A stretch of DNA of 64,000 nucleotides from an uncultured Lachnospiraceae bacterium. GTDB taxonomy: Bacteria; Bacillota; Clostridia; Lachnospirales; Lachnospiraceae. Below the pieces are notes generated by a model. It was given only the letters and a program-made list of their open reading frames with translations, ran no database searches and was not told where the DNA came from. Below are positions 15,584 to 25,066 of the stretch, piece after piece (within the stretch, counting starts at the first letter, position 1; the number at the start of each line of letters is the position of its first letter). The stretch lies in the NCBI GenBank assembly GCA_947305245.1, contig CAMZDG010000001.1, positions 124,001 through 188,000 of the forward strand, written 5' to 3'. The position numbers and the translations under genes are program-made.

Positions 15584-16993
15584 TTATTCTTCACCGTCCT
15601 CAGCAATCACGTCATCGCTCAGATCCACGTCGAACAGCGCTCTCACGAACTCATCGGGATCGAACTTCTGCAGGTCCTGCGTTGTCTCGCCAACGCCAAT
15701 GTACTTCACCGGAATTCCAAGCTCCGACTGGATCGCCACCGCGATACCACCCTTCGCCGTTCCATCCATCTTCGTCAGCACGATCCCCGTCAGATTCGTA
15801 ACGTCGCCGAACTCCCTCGCCTGCGCCAGCGCATTCTGCCCCGTGGTGCCATCCAGCACGATCAGATTCTCCCTGTGCGCATCCGGATATTCCTTGTCAA
15901 TGATGCGGTTCATCTTCCGAAGCTCTTCCATCAGATTCTTCTTATTATGAAGCCTTCCCGCCGTATCGATCAAAAGCACGTCCACGTTCCTGGCCTTCGC
16001 TGCGTTCACTGCATCAAACACCACGCTGGCCGGATCCGCGCCTTCCTTGCCGCCGATCATGGGAACGCCCGCACGCCTTGCCCACTCCGCAAGCTGATCC
16101 CCTGCCGCCGCACGGAACGTATCCGCAGCCGCGATCAGAACCTTCTTCCCATCATCCTTAAGCTTCCACGCAAGCTTACCAACCGTCGTCGTCTTACCCA
16201 CGCCATTCACGCCAATGACCATGATGATCGACTGCTTCGTCTCGAAATCATATGCAGTCTCACCGACCTCCATCTGCTCGCGAATGCTCTGGATCAAAAG
16301 CTCCTTACACTCCTTCGGCTCCCTGAGCTTTTTTTCCTTCACCTGCTCCTTAAGCCGCTCGATAATGGCCGTGGTGGCATTCACGCCAATGTCTCCCATG
16401 ATCAGGATCTCTTCCAATTCCTCATAGAAGTCATCATCGATCTCACTGCCGCTAAACAGCCTGTCAATTCCCTTGACAATATTATCCCGCGTCTTCGCAA
16501 GCCCTTCCTTCAGCCTCGCAAAAAACCCCTTCTTTTCCTGAACCTTCTCTTCCTCAGAACCAGCAAGCTCTTCCTCCAAGCCATCAGGATCCGACTCTTT
16601 GGCTTCCTCGGCCTCATCCCCCTCGGAGCCATCCAAATCGCTTGCTCCGCCTTCGGACGCTTCTGACACTATAACGTCAATGCCTTCCGCGCTTTCTTGC
16701 GTCATATCTGCCATGACCCCGTTGCCATCTGCACCATCGGCCAAATCCGCATCTACAATCGGTGAAGCCTCATTGATATCCTCATCCATGGAGCTTTCTT
16801 CGTTCTCACCCATGTCCCAGGCATCCTCGCCGCCCCACTCTTCATCAATTCCTACCTTCGCCGCTTCCTCAGTTCCGGCCTCAGCAGCCTCCTCGGCCTC
16901 CGCGCCATTCCCTTCCTCGGCTCCACTCGCCTCCAGCCCCTCTTCGACCTTCAGCTCCTCTTCCTCAACCTTTTTCTTCTTCCAAAACCACAT
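15584..16993 (-). CDS. ftsY: FtsY, signal recognition particle receptor GTPase
   Basis: A 469-residue SRP receptor. Residues 9 to about 150 are extremely rich in Glu, Ala, Gly and Asp, an acidic A domain for membrane contact. The NG domain follows: G1 loop GVNGVGKTTTVGKL, DTFRAAAGDQL, DTAGRLHNK and TKMDGTAKGG. It docks ribosome-SRP complexes to the Sec translocon. The length exceeds that of Bacillus FtsY because of the acidic domain. It follows smc across a 377-base gap holding the palindromic element at 17151-17348, the usual rnc-smc-ftsY order otherwise. AAGGG lies 8 bases before the ATG. Confidence 0.96.
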   Translation of the reverse strand: MWFWKKKKVEEEELKVEEGLEASGAEEGNGAEAEEAAEAGTEEAAKVGIDEEWGGEDAWDMGENEESSMDEDINEASPIVDADLADGADGNGVMADMTQESAEGIDVIVSEASEGGASDLDGSEGDEAEEAKESDPDGLEEELAGSEEEKVQEKKGFFARLKEGLAKTRDNIVKGIDRLFSGSEIDDDFYEELEEILIMGDIGVNATTAIIERLKEQVKEKKLREPKECKELLIQSIREQMEVGETAYDFETKQSIIMVIGVNGVGKTTTVGKLAWKLKDDGKKVLIAAADTFRAAAGDQLAEWARRAGVPMIGGKEGADPASVVFDAVNAAKARNVDVLLIDTAGRLHNKKNLMEELRKMNRIIDKEYPDAHRENLIVLDGTTGQNALAQAREFGDVTNLTGIVLTKMDGTAKGGIAVAIQSELGIPVKYIGVGETTQDLQKFDPDEFVRALFDVDLSDDVIAEDGEE

Positions 16994-17150
16994 ACTCCCA
17001 ACCCTTCCTCACACCAACTACCAAAACAAATCCACAACTAAAATCCATTTAACTAATCCCTGTATCTCATCACACCATCCCGCCGTTAGCGTTAGTCTCC
17101 TTCTACATTAATAAACACTTCCCGATGAGTTCTTCGATTGCTAAGGTACA

Positions 17151-17348
17151 GGGTCCAGACGCTCGTAAGCTCTCTTAAGGACCATATTTCGTCGTCAGTT
17201 CTTAGCCACAGTCTTATTGTGGCTTAGAACTGGTACGCAGTCGCAGGCTTTGCCTGCGATCCTGAGCGTAGCGAAGGACGTGCCGAAGGGCACGCCAGAA
17301 GTCATGAGCGCGAGCGTGTCCGTAGAGAACTTACGAGCGGCTGGACCC
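17151..17348 (-). repeat. Composite palindromic element (five nested or adjacent stems) between smc and ftsY
   Basis: This 377-base gap (16994-17370) has no credible gene but a striking structure. Outer arms 17151-17169 and 17330-17348 are complementary at 18 of 19 positions and pairing continues a further 5 bp inward. Inside lie four stems: 17196-17210 with 17218-17232 (14 of 15 pairs), 17241-17248 with 17252-17259 (perfect), 17260-17278 (TCCT/AGGA plus GC/GC around tandem G-A pairs), and 17279-17284 with 17289-17294 (perfect). The last three abut one another exactly. It could be a mobile palindromic repeat or a structured RNA. The smc-ftsY transcript would contain it on the minus strand. 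Confidence 0.75.
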
Positions 17349-17370
17349 GTCCCTTTTAACACATCCAGAA

Positions 17371-20300
17371 CTAATCCGTCAACTCCTTATCAATCAGACT
17401 AACGCTAACCAGCGCCGAAACCCCCTTCTCCTGCATCGTGATCCCGTAGAGTCTGTCCACCTGCTCCATGGTGCCGCGTCTGTGCGTAATGACAATGAAC
17501 TGCGTGTTCTTCGTCAGCTTATGCAGATACTTCGCGAAGCGTCCCACGTTCGAATCATCCAGCGCCGCCTCGATCTCATCCAGCAGACAGAACGGTGACG
17601 GCTTCAGATTCTGGATCGCGAAGAGAAGTGCGATCGCCGAAAGCGCCTTCTCACCGCCGGAGAGCTGCATCATGTTCTGAAGCTTCTTTCCTGGCGGCTG
17701 CGCGATAATGCGAATGCCTGCCTCGAGAATGTCCTCATCCTCCTGCAGCTCCAGCGTTCCCTTACCGCCGCCAAACAGTTCCTTAAATACCTTGTCATAT
17801 TCCCGATTGATCTCCGCAAACTTCTCGAGGAACTGCTTGCGCATCGCGCCGTCCAGCTCCGTGATCAGCGCCTCCAAAGTCTTCTCAGACTCCACGAGAT
17901 CATCATGCTGCGTCTTCATAAAGGTGTAACGCTCCATCAGATTCTTATAATCTTCAATGGCATTCACGTTCACGTTACCCAGCTTTCGGATCTTATCCTT
18001 CAGGGACTCGATCTCACGCTTCATGGCCGAGAGGTCATTCATCTCCTCATTGCGCATCTGCGCGGCTGCCGACAGCGTGATCTCATACTCATCCCACATA
18101 TAATTGATCTGGTTCTCGATATTCTCTTCCAGGCGCTCTCTTGAGGAATTCAGGCGGAACACTTCCTTGTCCAGCGCCGCGTTCTTTTCCGCGAGCTCCT
18201 CGCGTCTCTGGAAGAAATTCTTCTGCTTTCCGGAGAGCACCTCCTTCTTCGAAGCAGATTCCTTTAAGGTCTTCTCAGAATTGGACTCCGCATCAAAGGA
18301 CGCAGCGATGGTCTTTCGGATCTCCTCGATGCTCTGCTTCTTTTCTTCCACCAGTTCATGGTTCGCCGTCAAAGCATCCAGAATCTCCTTCAGCTCCTTG
18401 CCCGCGCGCTCGATCTCTCCGTCGATACGATCCAGGTTCGCCTGCTTGAAGCCCTGCGCCTGACGCATCTTTTCAACCTTCAGATCCCACTGAGAGCAAC
18501 TGGTCGCAGCCTCCGTCTCGAGACGACGATGCTCCTCCAAGTCCTTCTGCAGGGAAGCGATCTTCTCCTGCGTCTCCTTTTCCAGCTCCTCGCTCTTTCG
18601 AAGCTCCTCCGCAACTGATTCCTTGCCCTCGTTCACGTCGAGCACCTGCTTCTCCAGCTCCTGCACCTCGCGGCGAAGATCCTGAACGCCCTCTTCCTCT
18701 TCCACCATACGCTCTCTGGACTGCGCGATGCTAAGGCGTGCGGTATTCTGTTCAATGGACTTGCGCTGGATCTCCGTGCGCAGATTCTCCAGCTCGAGGC
18801 GAAGCTTATTTCTGCGCGCCTTGGTATCCTCGATGTCCTGATTGATCCGATCTACCTCCGCAAGCAGCTCCTTCGCTTTTTTCTCAAGCTCCTCCAGCTC
18901 ACGCCGACGACCCAAAAGATTGCTGTTATTCTTGAACGCACCGCCGCTGATGGCACCGCCTGGAACAAGTAGTTCGCCCTCCAGCGTGACCATACGGATG
19001 CCATACTGGAATTTCCGCGCGATCTTTACGGCATTGTCCACGTTGTCAACGACAACGATCCTGCCGAGCATGGCCTTGGCCACGTCAGCATACTTTTTCT
19101 CCACGTTGACCAGCGCATCCGCCATGCCGATGGCGCCCTTTTCCTTCAAGGCCTCGGGGTTCTTGAACTCCTGCGTCTCCTTGATGCTGGTCAGGGGCAG
19201 GAAGGTTGCCCTTCCAAGCCTGCCGTCCTTGAGGAAACGGATCATCTTCTTTGCCGTCTCCTCATTGTCCGTCACGATATTCTGGATATTACCGCCCAGC
19301 GCCGTCTCGATGGCGATCTCATACTTGGCATCTACCTTGATGATGTCCGCAACGACGCCGATGATGCCCTTTTCCTTCTCTTTTTGCTCCATGACCTTCT
19401 TGACGGAACCGCCGTATCCTTCATAGCGTTCCGTAAGATTCGTCAGAGCGTCCAATTTCGACTTTTCCTGATGATAATTCGCCTGCGTCTCACGAAGCTT
19501 GGCATCCTTTGCGCCTAGGCCCTGCCTGATCTGGGCAAGCTCCTCTTCCTTCTTGGTCACCTGCGCGTTCATGCCGCTGATCTCGCCCGTCAGCTTCTGG
19601 AAGGTCTCCTCCAGGCCGCGGAGCGTCTCGGCGCGGGACTGCTCGTCAGACTTGGCGCGAAGCAGCTTGGACTGCAATTCCGCCTTACGAATGCCGACCT
19701 GCTCCATCATCGTGTCGAAACGACCCAGTCGGGACTTAATGGATGCCCGCTGGTTCAGCTCGTTCATGATGGTGTTCTTTCCGTCCTCAATGGCAGCATT
19801 CAATTCCTCGATCCTGCCCTGTACGGATTCCAGCTGTTTGCGAAGCTCAAGCGCCGTGGCCGCGAGCTCTTCCACCTTCGCGTCCGTGTCCACCTTGTCA
19901 TTTAAGATGTCCTGCTTTTCCTGTTCATGCGTGTTGATCTCGCCTTCCAGGGCTTCCTTACGGCTGTTTAAATGCGCCTCACTTGCCTGTGCGGAATTGA
20001 TCTGCTCGTTCAGGACGCCGATCTCGCCCTCGAGACGCTCTCTGTAAAGTCCGGCCTCGCCGAGGATCTTTCTTGCCTCCTCGATGGAAGCATCCAGGCT
20101 CTCGATCTCCTCCTGAACCTTTTCATATTCCTCTTTGATGCCCTGATATTCCTTCGTGCTCTCCTGATATTCGCTCGTTGCCAGACTCCACTTGGCCGAA
20201 ACGTCATCCAGTTGCTTCTTTAAGCGATTATGCTCCAGGAGAAATACGTTGATGTCCAGAGTCTTCAGATTCTCTTTATGCTTTAAATAGATCTTCGCCG

Positions 20301-20931
20301 TCTCCGACTGCTTCTCGAGAGGTGCGATCTGCTTTTCCAGCTCCGCCAGGATGTCGCTCACGCGCACGAGGTTTTGCTTCTCGCTCTCCATCTTCACGAT
20401 GGCTGCGGCCTTTCTGCGCTTAAACTTCACGATGCCTGCCGCCTCGTCAAAGAGTTCTCTTCTCTCTTCAGGCTTGCCGCTCAGGATCTTATCAATCTGG
20501 CCCTGTCCGATGATGGAATAGCCCTCCTTACCGATACCGGTATCATAAAACAGCTCATTGACGTCCTTCAGCCTGCAGACCGTGCCATTCAGGAGATACT
20601 CACTCTCTCCGGAGCGATACAGCCTTCTCGCCACCGTCACCTCATCATAATCGATCGCCAGCTGATGATCCGAATTGTCTAAAGTGATCGCCACGTAAGC
20701 GTAGCTCAGCGGCTTTCTCAGCTCCGTCCCGGAAAAGATCACGTCCTGCATGCTCGCGCCGCGCAGCTGCTTGATCCTCTGCTCACCGAGCACCCATCTC
20801 ACCGCATCCGCCACGTTACTCTTTCCGCTTCCGTTCGGTCCCACGATGCCAGTGATCCCGTTATGAAACTGAAAGGTGATCTTGTTCGCAAAGGACTTAA
20901 AGCCTTGTACTTCAATACTTTTTAAATACAT
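17371..20931 (-). CDS. smc: SMC, chromosome segregation ATPase
   Basis: A 1186-residue SMC protein, normal length. The N-terminal Walker A is [19 protein letters not shown], followed by long coiled coils flanking the hinge (about 520-670, with [18 protein letters not shown] and [11 protein letters not shown]). The C-terminal head has the signature [17 protein letters not shown] and Walker [14 protein letters not shown]. It condenses and helps segregate the chromosome with ScpA and ScpB, which are not in this window. It overlaps the end of rnc by 20 bases, a typical arrangement. Confidence 0.98.
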   Translation of the reverse strand: MYLKSIEVQGFKSFANKITFQFHNGITGIVGPNGSGKSNVADAVRWVLGEQRIKQLRGASMQDVIFSGTELRKPLSYAYVAITLDNSDHQLAIDYDEVTVARRLYRSGESEYLLNGTVCRLKDVNELFYDTGIGKEGYSIIGQGQIDKILSGKPEERRELFDEAAGIVKFKRRKAAAIVKMESEKQNLVRVSDILAELEKQIAPLEKQSETAKIYLKHKENLKTLDINVFLLEHNRLKKQLDDVSAKWSLATSEYQESTKEYQGIKEEYEKVQEEIESLDASIEEARKILGEAGLYRERLEGEIGVLNEQINSAQASEAHLNSRKEALEGEINTHEQEKQDILNDKVDTDAKVEELAATALELRKQLESVQGRIEELNAAIEDGKNTIMNELNQRASIKSRLGRFDTMMEQVGIRKAELQSKLLRAKSDEQSRAETLRGLEETFQKLTGEISGMNAQVTKKEEELAQIRQGLGAKDAKLRETQANYHQEKSKLDALTNLTERYEGYGGSVKKVMEQKEKEKGIIGVVADIIKVDAKYEIAIETALGGNIQNIVTDNEETAKKMIRFLKDGRLGRATFLPLTSIKETQEFKNPEALKEKGAIGMADALVNVEKKYADVAKAMLGRIVVVDNVDNAVKIARKFQYGIRMVTLEGELLVPGGAISGGAFKNNSNLLGRRRELEELEKKAKELLAEVDRINQDIEDTKARRNKLRLELENLRTEIQRKSIEQNTARLSIAQSRERMVEEEEGVQDLRREVQELEKQVLDVNEGKESVAEELRKSEELEKETQEKIASLQKDLEEHRRLETEAATSCSQWDLKVEKMRQAQGFKQANLDRIDGEIERAGKELKEILDALTANHELVEEKKQSIEEIRKTIAASFDAESNSEKTLKESASKKEVLSGKQKNFFQRREELAEKNAALDKEVFRLNSSRERLEENIENQINYMWDEYEITLSAAAQMRNEEMNDLSAMKREIESLKDKIRKLGNVNVNAIEDYKNLMERYTFMKTQHDDLVESEKTLEALITELDGAMRKQFLEKFAEINREYDKVFKELFGGGKGTLELQEDEDILEAGIRIIAQPPGKKLQNMMQLSGGEKALSAIALLFAIQNLKPSPFCLLDEIEAALDDSNVGRFAKYLHKLTKNTQFIVITHRRGTMEQVDRLYGITMQEKGVSALVSVSLIDKELTD

Positions 20932-21622
20932 ATCCTTTTTCCCTCAACTTCAGAAGCGCCTGATAAGCAGCTTGCTGCTCCGCCGCCTTTTTTGTCTTTC
21001 CGCTGCCTTCCCCGAGGACCTCTTTTCCAAGACGCACCCGCACGGTGAAGGACTTATTATGCTCCGGGCCGCTCTCACCCGCGAGTTCATAAGTCAGATC
21101 TGCCTTGAAGTTGGCCTGGACCACTTCCTGCAGATTGCTCTTACTGTCATAAAATAGCTGCTTGTTTTCCAAGTCATTCAGCACAAATCGATAGATGAAC
21201 TTCCTGGCCTCCTCCATCCCGCTGTCAAGATAGATCGCGCCGATCAGCGATTCCATGCCGTCCGCAATGATGCTGTCACGGTTTCTTCCGCCCGTGCTCT
21301 CCTCGCCCTTTCCAAGGAGCATAAACTGTCCAAGCTCCAAGTCCTTGGCGCAAAACGCCAAAGAGGGTTCGCAGACCATGGAGGCCCTTCGCTTTGTCAG
21401 CTCTCCCTCCGGCACGCTTTTATGCGCCTGAAAAAGATACTCACTGGAGACCAGCTCTAGCACGGCGTCGCCAAGGAACTCCAGACGCTCATAATTCGCC
21501 ATCTTCTGATTCTTCTGTTCATTTGTATAAGAGCTGTGCGTCAGCGCCTGTTTCAAAAGCTCCTTCTTATGAAACCGATAGCCGATCCGCTCCTCCAGCC
21601 CTTCCATCGTATAATCACTCAA
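20912..21622 (-). CDS. rnc: Ribonuclease III
   Basis: A 236-residue RNase III: catalytic domain with signature ERLEFLGDAVLEL at about 45-57 and a downstream DSIIADGMESLIGAIYLD motif, then a C-terminal double-stranded-RNA-binding domain (about 160-232, NLQEVVQANFKADLTYE...). It matures rRNA and degrades structured RNA. Translation appears to start at TTG (21622) with GGGAGG at a good distance; the next ATG at 21607 lies too far from it. Its 3' end overlaps smc, implying coupling. Confidence 0.97.
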   Translation of the reverse strand: MSDYTMEGLEERIGYRFHKKELLKQALTHSSYTNEQKNQKMANYERLEFLGDAVLELVSSEYLFQAHKSVPEGELTKRRASMVCEPSLAFCAKDLELGQFMLLGKGEESTGGRNRDSIIADGMESLIGAIYLDSGMEEARKFIYRFVLNDLENKQLFYDSKSNLQEVVQANFKADLTYELAGESGPEHNKSFTVRVRLGKEVLGEGSGKTKKAAEQQAAYQALLKLREKGYVFKKY

Positions 21623-21646
21623 AGCTTTACCTCCCAGCCTGCCGGG

Positions 21647-21877
21647 CTAAGAACGGGCTCCTCCGATCAATCTCCAGAGATCGCCCACGGTCCGTACCTT
21701 CTCCGCCTTTGCGGAGTCCACCTCGATCTGCAGCTCTTCCTCTATCGCGATCACAATCTGGAACACGTCCAGCGAGTCCGCGCCGAGATCCTCCTTCAGC
21801 CTGGAACTCTCACGGATCCGCTCCGGCTTTATGTTTAGGGCAGCTGCGATCAAGTCAGCCAATCTTTCGTATTCCAT
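21647..21877 (-). CDS. acpP: Acyl carrier protein
   Basis: A 76-residue acidic protein with the phosphopantetheine attachment Ser35 in EDLGADSLDVFQIV. It carries growing acyl chains in fatty acid synthesis and supplies acyl groups to PlsX, encoded just upstream. The ribosome binding site GGAGG is about 14 bases from the ATG, longer than usual. The Phe-Gln in place of the common Val-Glu after DSLD and the C-terminal half diverge from housekeeping ACPs, so it could be a secondary ACP, but synteny with plsX and rnc favours the main one. Confidence 0.92.
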   Translation of the reverse strand: MEYERLADLIAAALNIKPERIRESSRLKEDLGADSLDVFQIVIAIEEELQIEVDSAKAEKVRTVGDLWRLIGGARS

Positions 21878-21901
21878 GCTTATTTATCAATCCTCCGAGA
21901 G

Positions 21902-21962
21902 AATGCTCTCCTTGATCTTTTCATTACTCTGCCAAGGAAATGCTCTCCTTGATCTTTTCATT
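21902..21962. repeat. 24-base direct repeat across the plsX stop codon
   Basis: The 24 bases at 21902-21925 recur exactly at 21939-21962, a 37-base period. One copy encodes the residues NEKIKESI near the plsX C-terminus; the other overlaps the TAA stop and lies in the plsX-acpP gap. It looks like a tandem duplication scar. Confidence 0.9.
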
Positions 21963-22934
21963 GATCTTCTGCTCCTTGAAGGCGATGCACTGCAGAACGG
22001 AATTCTTGATCTCCACCGATTTACTGCTTCCGTGCGTCTTCACCACAAGGCCATTTAATCCAAGCATCGGCGCTCCGCCATACTCTTCCACGTCGAAGGT
22101 CTTCAAGGTCTTCTTCAGGGCAGGCTTGATGAGCAGCGCGCCCATCTTGCTGCGAAAGCTGCTAAGGAGACCCTTCTTGATCATCTTCATCATCGTAATC
22201 CCGACGCCCTCGATGGACTTTAACAGCACGTTGCCGACAAATGCCTCACAGACGATAATGTCCGCAGCGCCAGCCGTCACGTCGCGCGCCTCCACGCTTC
22301 CAATGAAATTGATGTCCTTGCAGGCTTTGAGCAGCGGGAAGGTTTCCTTCACCAAGGCATTCCCCTTCTCCTCCTCCGCGCCGATATTGAGGATCCCGAC
22401 GGTCGGATTCTTGATCCCGACAACACTTTCCATATAGACGCTTCCCATCTTCGCAAACTGCACCAGATGAGAGGATCTTGCATCCACGTTTGCACCGCAG
22501 TCAACCAAAAGGCTCACGCCCTTCTCCGTCGGAATGAGCGGAGCAAGCGGCGAGCGCTCCACGCCCTTGATGCGGCCAACCAGGAGATGTCCGCCCACCA
22601 GCGTTGCGCCGGTGCTGCCTGCCGTCACCATGCCGTCACAGGTTCCTTCCTTCACCAGCTTCATGCACTTCACCAACGAAGAATCCTTCTTCGTGCGGAT
22701 CGCTACCACGGGAGGCTCTGCCGTCTCGATCACCTCAGAGGCATGTACCACCTCCACCTGCGCGGGATCATATTCATACTTACCAAGCTCGGCATTCACT
22801 TCGTCCTGCCGCCCTACCAGAAACACCTTAATGCGCTTGTCCGCGTTCGCCGCCTCGATCGCACCCTTCACGATCTCGGCAGGGGCATTATCCCCGCCCA
22901 TAGCGTCAACCGCAACGTTCACCATCTCTGCCAT
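21924..22934 (-). CDS. plsX: PlsX, acyl-ACP:phosphate acyltransferase
   Basis: A 336-residue enzyme that makes acyl-phosphate from acyl-ACP for the PlsY step of phospholipid synthesis. The protein opens NVAVDAMGGDNAPAEIVKGA, the family hallmark, and the middle has DGMVTAGSTGATLVGG and the later MLGLNGLVVKTHGSS. It is co-transcribed with acpP, rnc and smc. GGAGG is 7 bases before the ATG. The C-terminal residues NEKIKESISLAE lie in a local 37-base duplication that also created the sequence just past the stop. Confidence 0.97.
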   Translation of the reverse strand: MAEMVNVAVDAMGGDNAPAEIVKGAIEAANADKRIKVFLVGRQDEVNAELGKYEYDPAQVEVVHASEVIETAEPPVVAIRTKKDSSLVKCMKLVKEGTCDGMVTAGSTGATLVGGHLLVGRIKGVERSPLAPLIPTEKGVSLLVDCGANVDARSSHLVQFAKMGSVYMESVVGIKNPTVGILNIGAEEEKGNALVKETFPLLKACKDINFIGSVEARDVTAGAADIIVCEAFVGNVLLKSIEGVGITMMKMIKKGLLSSFRSKMGALLIKPALKKTLKTFDVEEYGGAPMLGLNGLVVKTHGSSKSVEIKNSVLQCIAFKEQKINEKIKESISLAE

Positions 22935-22989
22935 ATCCTACCTCCAAGCCCTGTTTCGCCTATCAACTTGCCATAAAAATCCATCTAAT

Positions 22990-23018
22990 ACTATACTAAA
23001 AAAACAAGGAAAAATCAA
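22990..23018 (-). promoter_or_regulatory. Promoter of the plsX-acpP-rnc-smc operon
   Basis: On the minus strand TTGATT (23013-23018) and TATAGT (22990-22995) have a 17-base spacer, about 55 bases upstream of plsX and directly after the rpmF terminator. Confidence 0.65.
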
Positions 23019-23019
23019 C

Positions 23020-23050
23020 AAAAAAAGCTCTCCCTTTTCAGGGAAAGCTT
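23020..23050 (-). terminator. Intrinsic terminator after rpmF
   Basis: An 11-bp stem with one G-T pair (23040-23050 with 23025-23035 on the minus strand), a GAAA loop and seven T. It lies 17 bases after the rpmF stop. Confidence 0.9.
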
Positions 23051-23067
23051 CTTAGCTGTTTTATGGA

Positions 23068-23250
23068 TTAGTCTTCTACGTTCACAACCTGCTTCTTGTT
23101 GTAAGAGCCGCAGTTCTTGCATACTCTGTGAGGAACCATCAGGGCACCGCACTTGCTGCACTTAACGAGAGTGGGAGCGCTCATCTTCCAGTTTGCTCTT
23201 CTCTTGTCTCTTCTTGCTTTAGAAGACTTATTCTTGGGACAGATCGACAT
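23068..23250 (-). CDS. rpmF: 50S ribosomal protein L32
   Basis: A 60-residue basic protein. The N-terminus SICPKNKSSKARRDKRRANW and the CSKCG...CKNCG zinc ribbon identify bacterial L32 of the four-cysteine type. TAAGGAGG lies 8 bases before the ATG. It follows yceD by 3 bases, the conserved yceD-rpmF pair, and a strong terminator follows. Confidence 0.97.
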   Translation of the reverse strand: MSICPKNKSSKARRDKRRANWKMSAPTLVKCSKCGALMVPHRVCKNCGSYNKKQVVNVED

Positions 23251-23253
23251 GAT

Positions 23254-23781
23254 TTACACCTCCTTACACGCTTTGAAAAGATCTTGTATTCCTGCCAAGC
23301 GCGGGTCCGGAACGAATCGATCGCATCCGCATTCCCCCTCGTTCAGATTCCTGCCACATACGAGGCACAAACCCTTGCAGTCTTCCTTGCAGAGAATCTT
23401 TGCTGGCCAGTTTTCCATAATTTCATTGTACAAAAGAGTTTCCGTATTGAGCTGGTAGCCTTCCAAAAAGCTTAAGTCGTCTACCTCTTCATCCTCGGGA
23501 TCAAGACTCTCGGGCGGAACCACGAAGCGTTCCGGCTTTAGCACCAGCTTCACTTCCACTTCGCTCAAGCACCGATCACAGGGAGCTTTGAAAGTCAGCT
23601 CCGCTTTTCCTTCAATCTTCGCCCTTCCAGGCTCGATATTCGTCAGCGTCCACTCGGCCACACTTTTCTTTGTCACGAAATACTGCGTTCCCATGGTCTG
23701 AAAACTTGTCAGTTCCACCGGAACTTTTTCTTTCACGACTTTACCCTGTTCCTTAAACACGTCGGAGAGATTTAACAACAT
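23254..23781 (-). CDS. yceD: YceD/DUF177 family protein
   Basis: A 175-residue protein of the YceD (DUF177) family, which in bacteria and chloroplasts is linked to 23S rRNA accumulation. The visible marks are a CDRCLSEVEV segment in the middle and a C-terminal cysteine cluster CKEDCKGLCLVCGRNLNEGECGC that may bind metal. It is encoded directly upstream of rpmF and shares its transcript. The promoter is a near-perfect consensus 27 bases before the start. Confidence 0.9.
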   Translation of the reverse strand: MLLNLSDVFKEQGKVVKEKVPVELTSFQTMGTQYFVTKKSVAEWTLTNIEPGRAKIEGKAELTFKAPCDRCLSEVEVKLVLKPERFVVPPESLDPEDEEVDDLSFLEGYQLNTETLLYNEIMENWPAKILCKEDCKGLCLVCGRNLNEGECGCDRFVPDPRLAGIQDLFKACKEV

Positions 23782-23807
23782 AGCAACTCCTTTTTACGCA
23801 CTTGCTA

Positions 23808-23836
23808 ATTATACATAAAGAACTTGCGTTTGTCAA
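23808..23836 (-). promoter_or_regulatory. Promoter of yceD-rpmF
   Basis: On the minus strand a full consensus TTGACA (23831-23836) and TATAAT (23808-23813) with a 17-base spacer. It begins only about 10 bases after the ackA stop, and no terminator is visible between, so ackA transcripts may read through. Confidence 0.9.
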
Positions 23837-23845
23837 CTAGATTTT

Positions 23846-25042
23846 TCATTTCACCAGTCTTACGGTCTCCCTTGCGATGGCAAGCTCCTCGTTGGTGGGG
23901 ATCATCATGACCTTCACCTTGCTGTCGGGAGTGCTGATTACGAGATCAACGCCCCTCTTTGCATTTAGTTCGGGATCAAGCTTTACGCCAAGGAATCCAA
24001 AGTGCTCGCACACAAGCCTTCTCACCAGAGGCCCATTCTCACCAACACCGGCGGTAAACGCGATCACGTCAACGCCATTCATGGCAGCCGCATAAGAACC
24101 AACATACTTTGCCACGTGATAGCAATAAGTATTCATCGCGCGGATCGCATTCTCGTCTCCCTTGTCATATCCGGCCTCGATGTCACGGAAATCCGAAGAC
24201 AGACCGTCAGAAAGACCAAGCACGCCAGACTTCTTGTTCAGCACGTTCATCAGCGTCGGCAGATCCATCTGCTCCTTCTTTGCGATGAACTCCAGGATCG
24301 CGGGATCGATGTCACCACTTCTCGTTCCCATGATCAGGCCCTCCAGAGGAGTCAGGCCCATGGAAGTATCCACGCACTTACCGTTCTTTACGGCAGAGAT
24401 GCTCGCCCCGTTACCAAGGTGGCAAACAATGATCTTTAAGCTCTCATAAGGAACGCCAAGGATCTCTGCCGCACGCTTGGAAACATATGCATGACTCGTT
24501 CCGTGGAAGCCGTAACGGCGGATCTTATACTTCTTATAGTACTCATAAGGAAGCCCATACATATAAGCCTCCTCTGGCATCGTCTGATGGAAGGAAGTGT
24601 CGAACACAGCCACCATCGGCGTATTCGGCATCAGCTTCTGACATGCGTGAATCCCGATCAGGTTCGCAGGATTATGAAGCGGCGCAAGATCATTACATTC
24701 CTCGATCGCCTTCAGCACGTCCGCGTCAATGATCGTGGACTCTGCGAACTTCTCGCCGCCATGCACGATCCTGTGACCAACGGCGTCAATCTCCTCCAGA
24801 CTCTTTACCACACCCGTCTTCGGATTCGTCAGCGCCTCCAGCACCAGGCGGATCGCCTCCGTATGATCCGGCATCGGCGTCACCTTCGTCTCCTTCTCAC
24901 CGCCTGCCGGCGTATAACTGATCTGACTTCCCTCGATCCCAATCCTCTCGCACAGCCCTTTCGCAATACATTTCTCACTGTCCGAATTGATCAACTGAAA
25001 CTTAAGCGACGAACTACCACAGTTAATGACTAAAACATTCAT
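23846..25042 (-). CDS. ackA: Acetate kinase
   Basis: A 398-residue acetate kinase, full length. The N-terminus [18 protein letters not shown] is the phosphate-binding loop, and [16 protein letters not shown] and [16 protein letters not shown] follow as family signatures. It converts acetyl phosphate and ADP to acetate and ATP in fermentation. It is transcribed with pta from the promoter at 26139-26167, 24 bases after the pta stop. Confidence 0.98.
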   Translation of the reverse strand: MNVLVINCGSSSLKFQLINSDSEKCIAKGLCERIGIEGSQISYTPAGGEKETKVTPMPDHTEAIRLVLEALTNPKTGVVKSLEEIDAVGHRIVHGGEKFAESTIIDADVLKAIEECNDLAPLHNPANLIGIHACQKLMPNTPMVAVFDTSFHQTMPEEAYMYGLPYEYYKKYKIRRYGFHGTSHAYVSKRAAEILGVPYESLKIIVCHLGNGASISAVKNGKCVDTSMGLTPLEGLIMGTRSGDIDPAILEFIAKKEQMDLPTLMNVLNKKSGVLGLSDGLSSDFRDIEAGYDKGDENAIRAMNTYCYHVAKYVGSYAAAMNGVDVIAFTAGVGENGPLVRRLVCEHFGFLGVKLDPELNAKRGVDLVISTPDSKVKVMMIPTNEELAIARETVRLVK

Positions 25043-25066
25043 GATCCAAAATCTCCTATCTATGAT

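Noticed and set aside
15539..16666. A 375-codon plus-strand frame opposite ftsY
   Set aside because: Antisense to the conserved FtsY GTPase domain; the translation is Arg/Leu/His-rich and has no plausible start signals.
22990..23018. FapR operator near the plsX promoter (TTAGTA half site)
   Set aside because: Only one half site is present, the palindrome is not completed, and no fapR gene is in the window.
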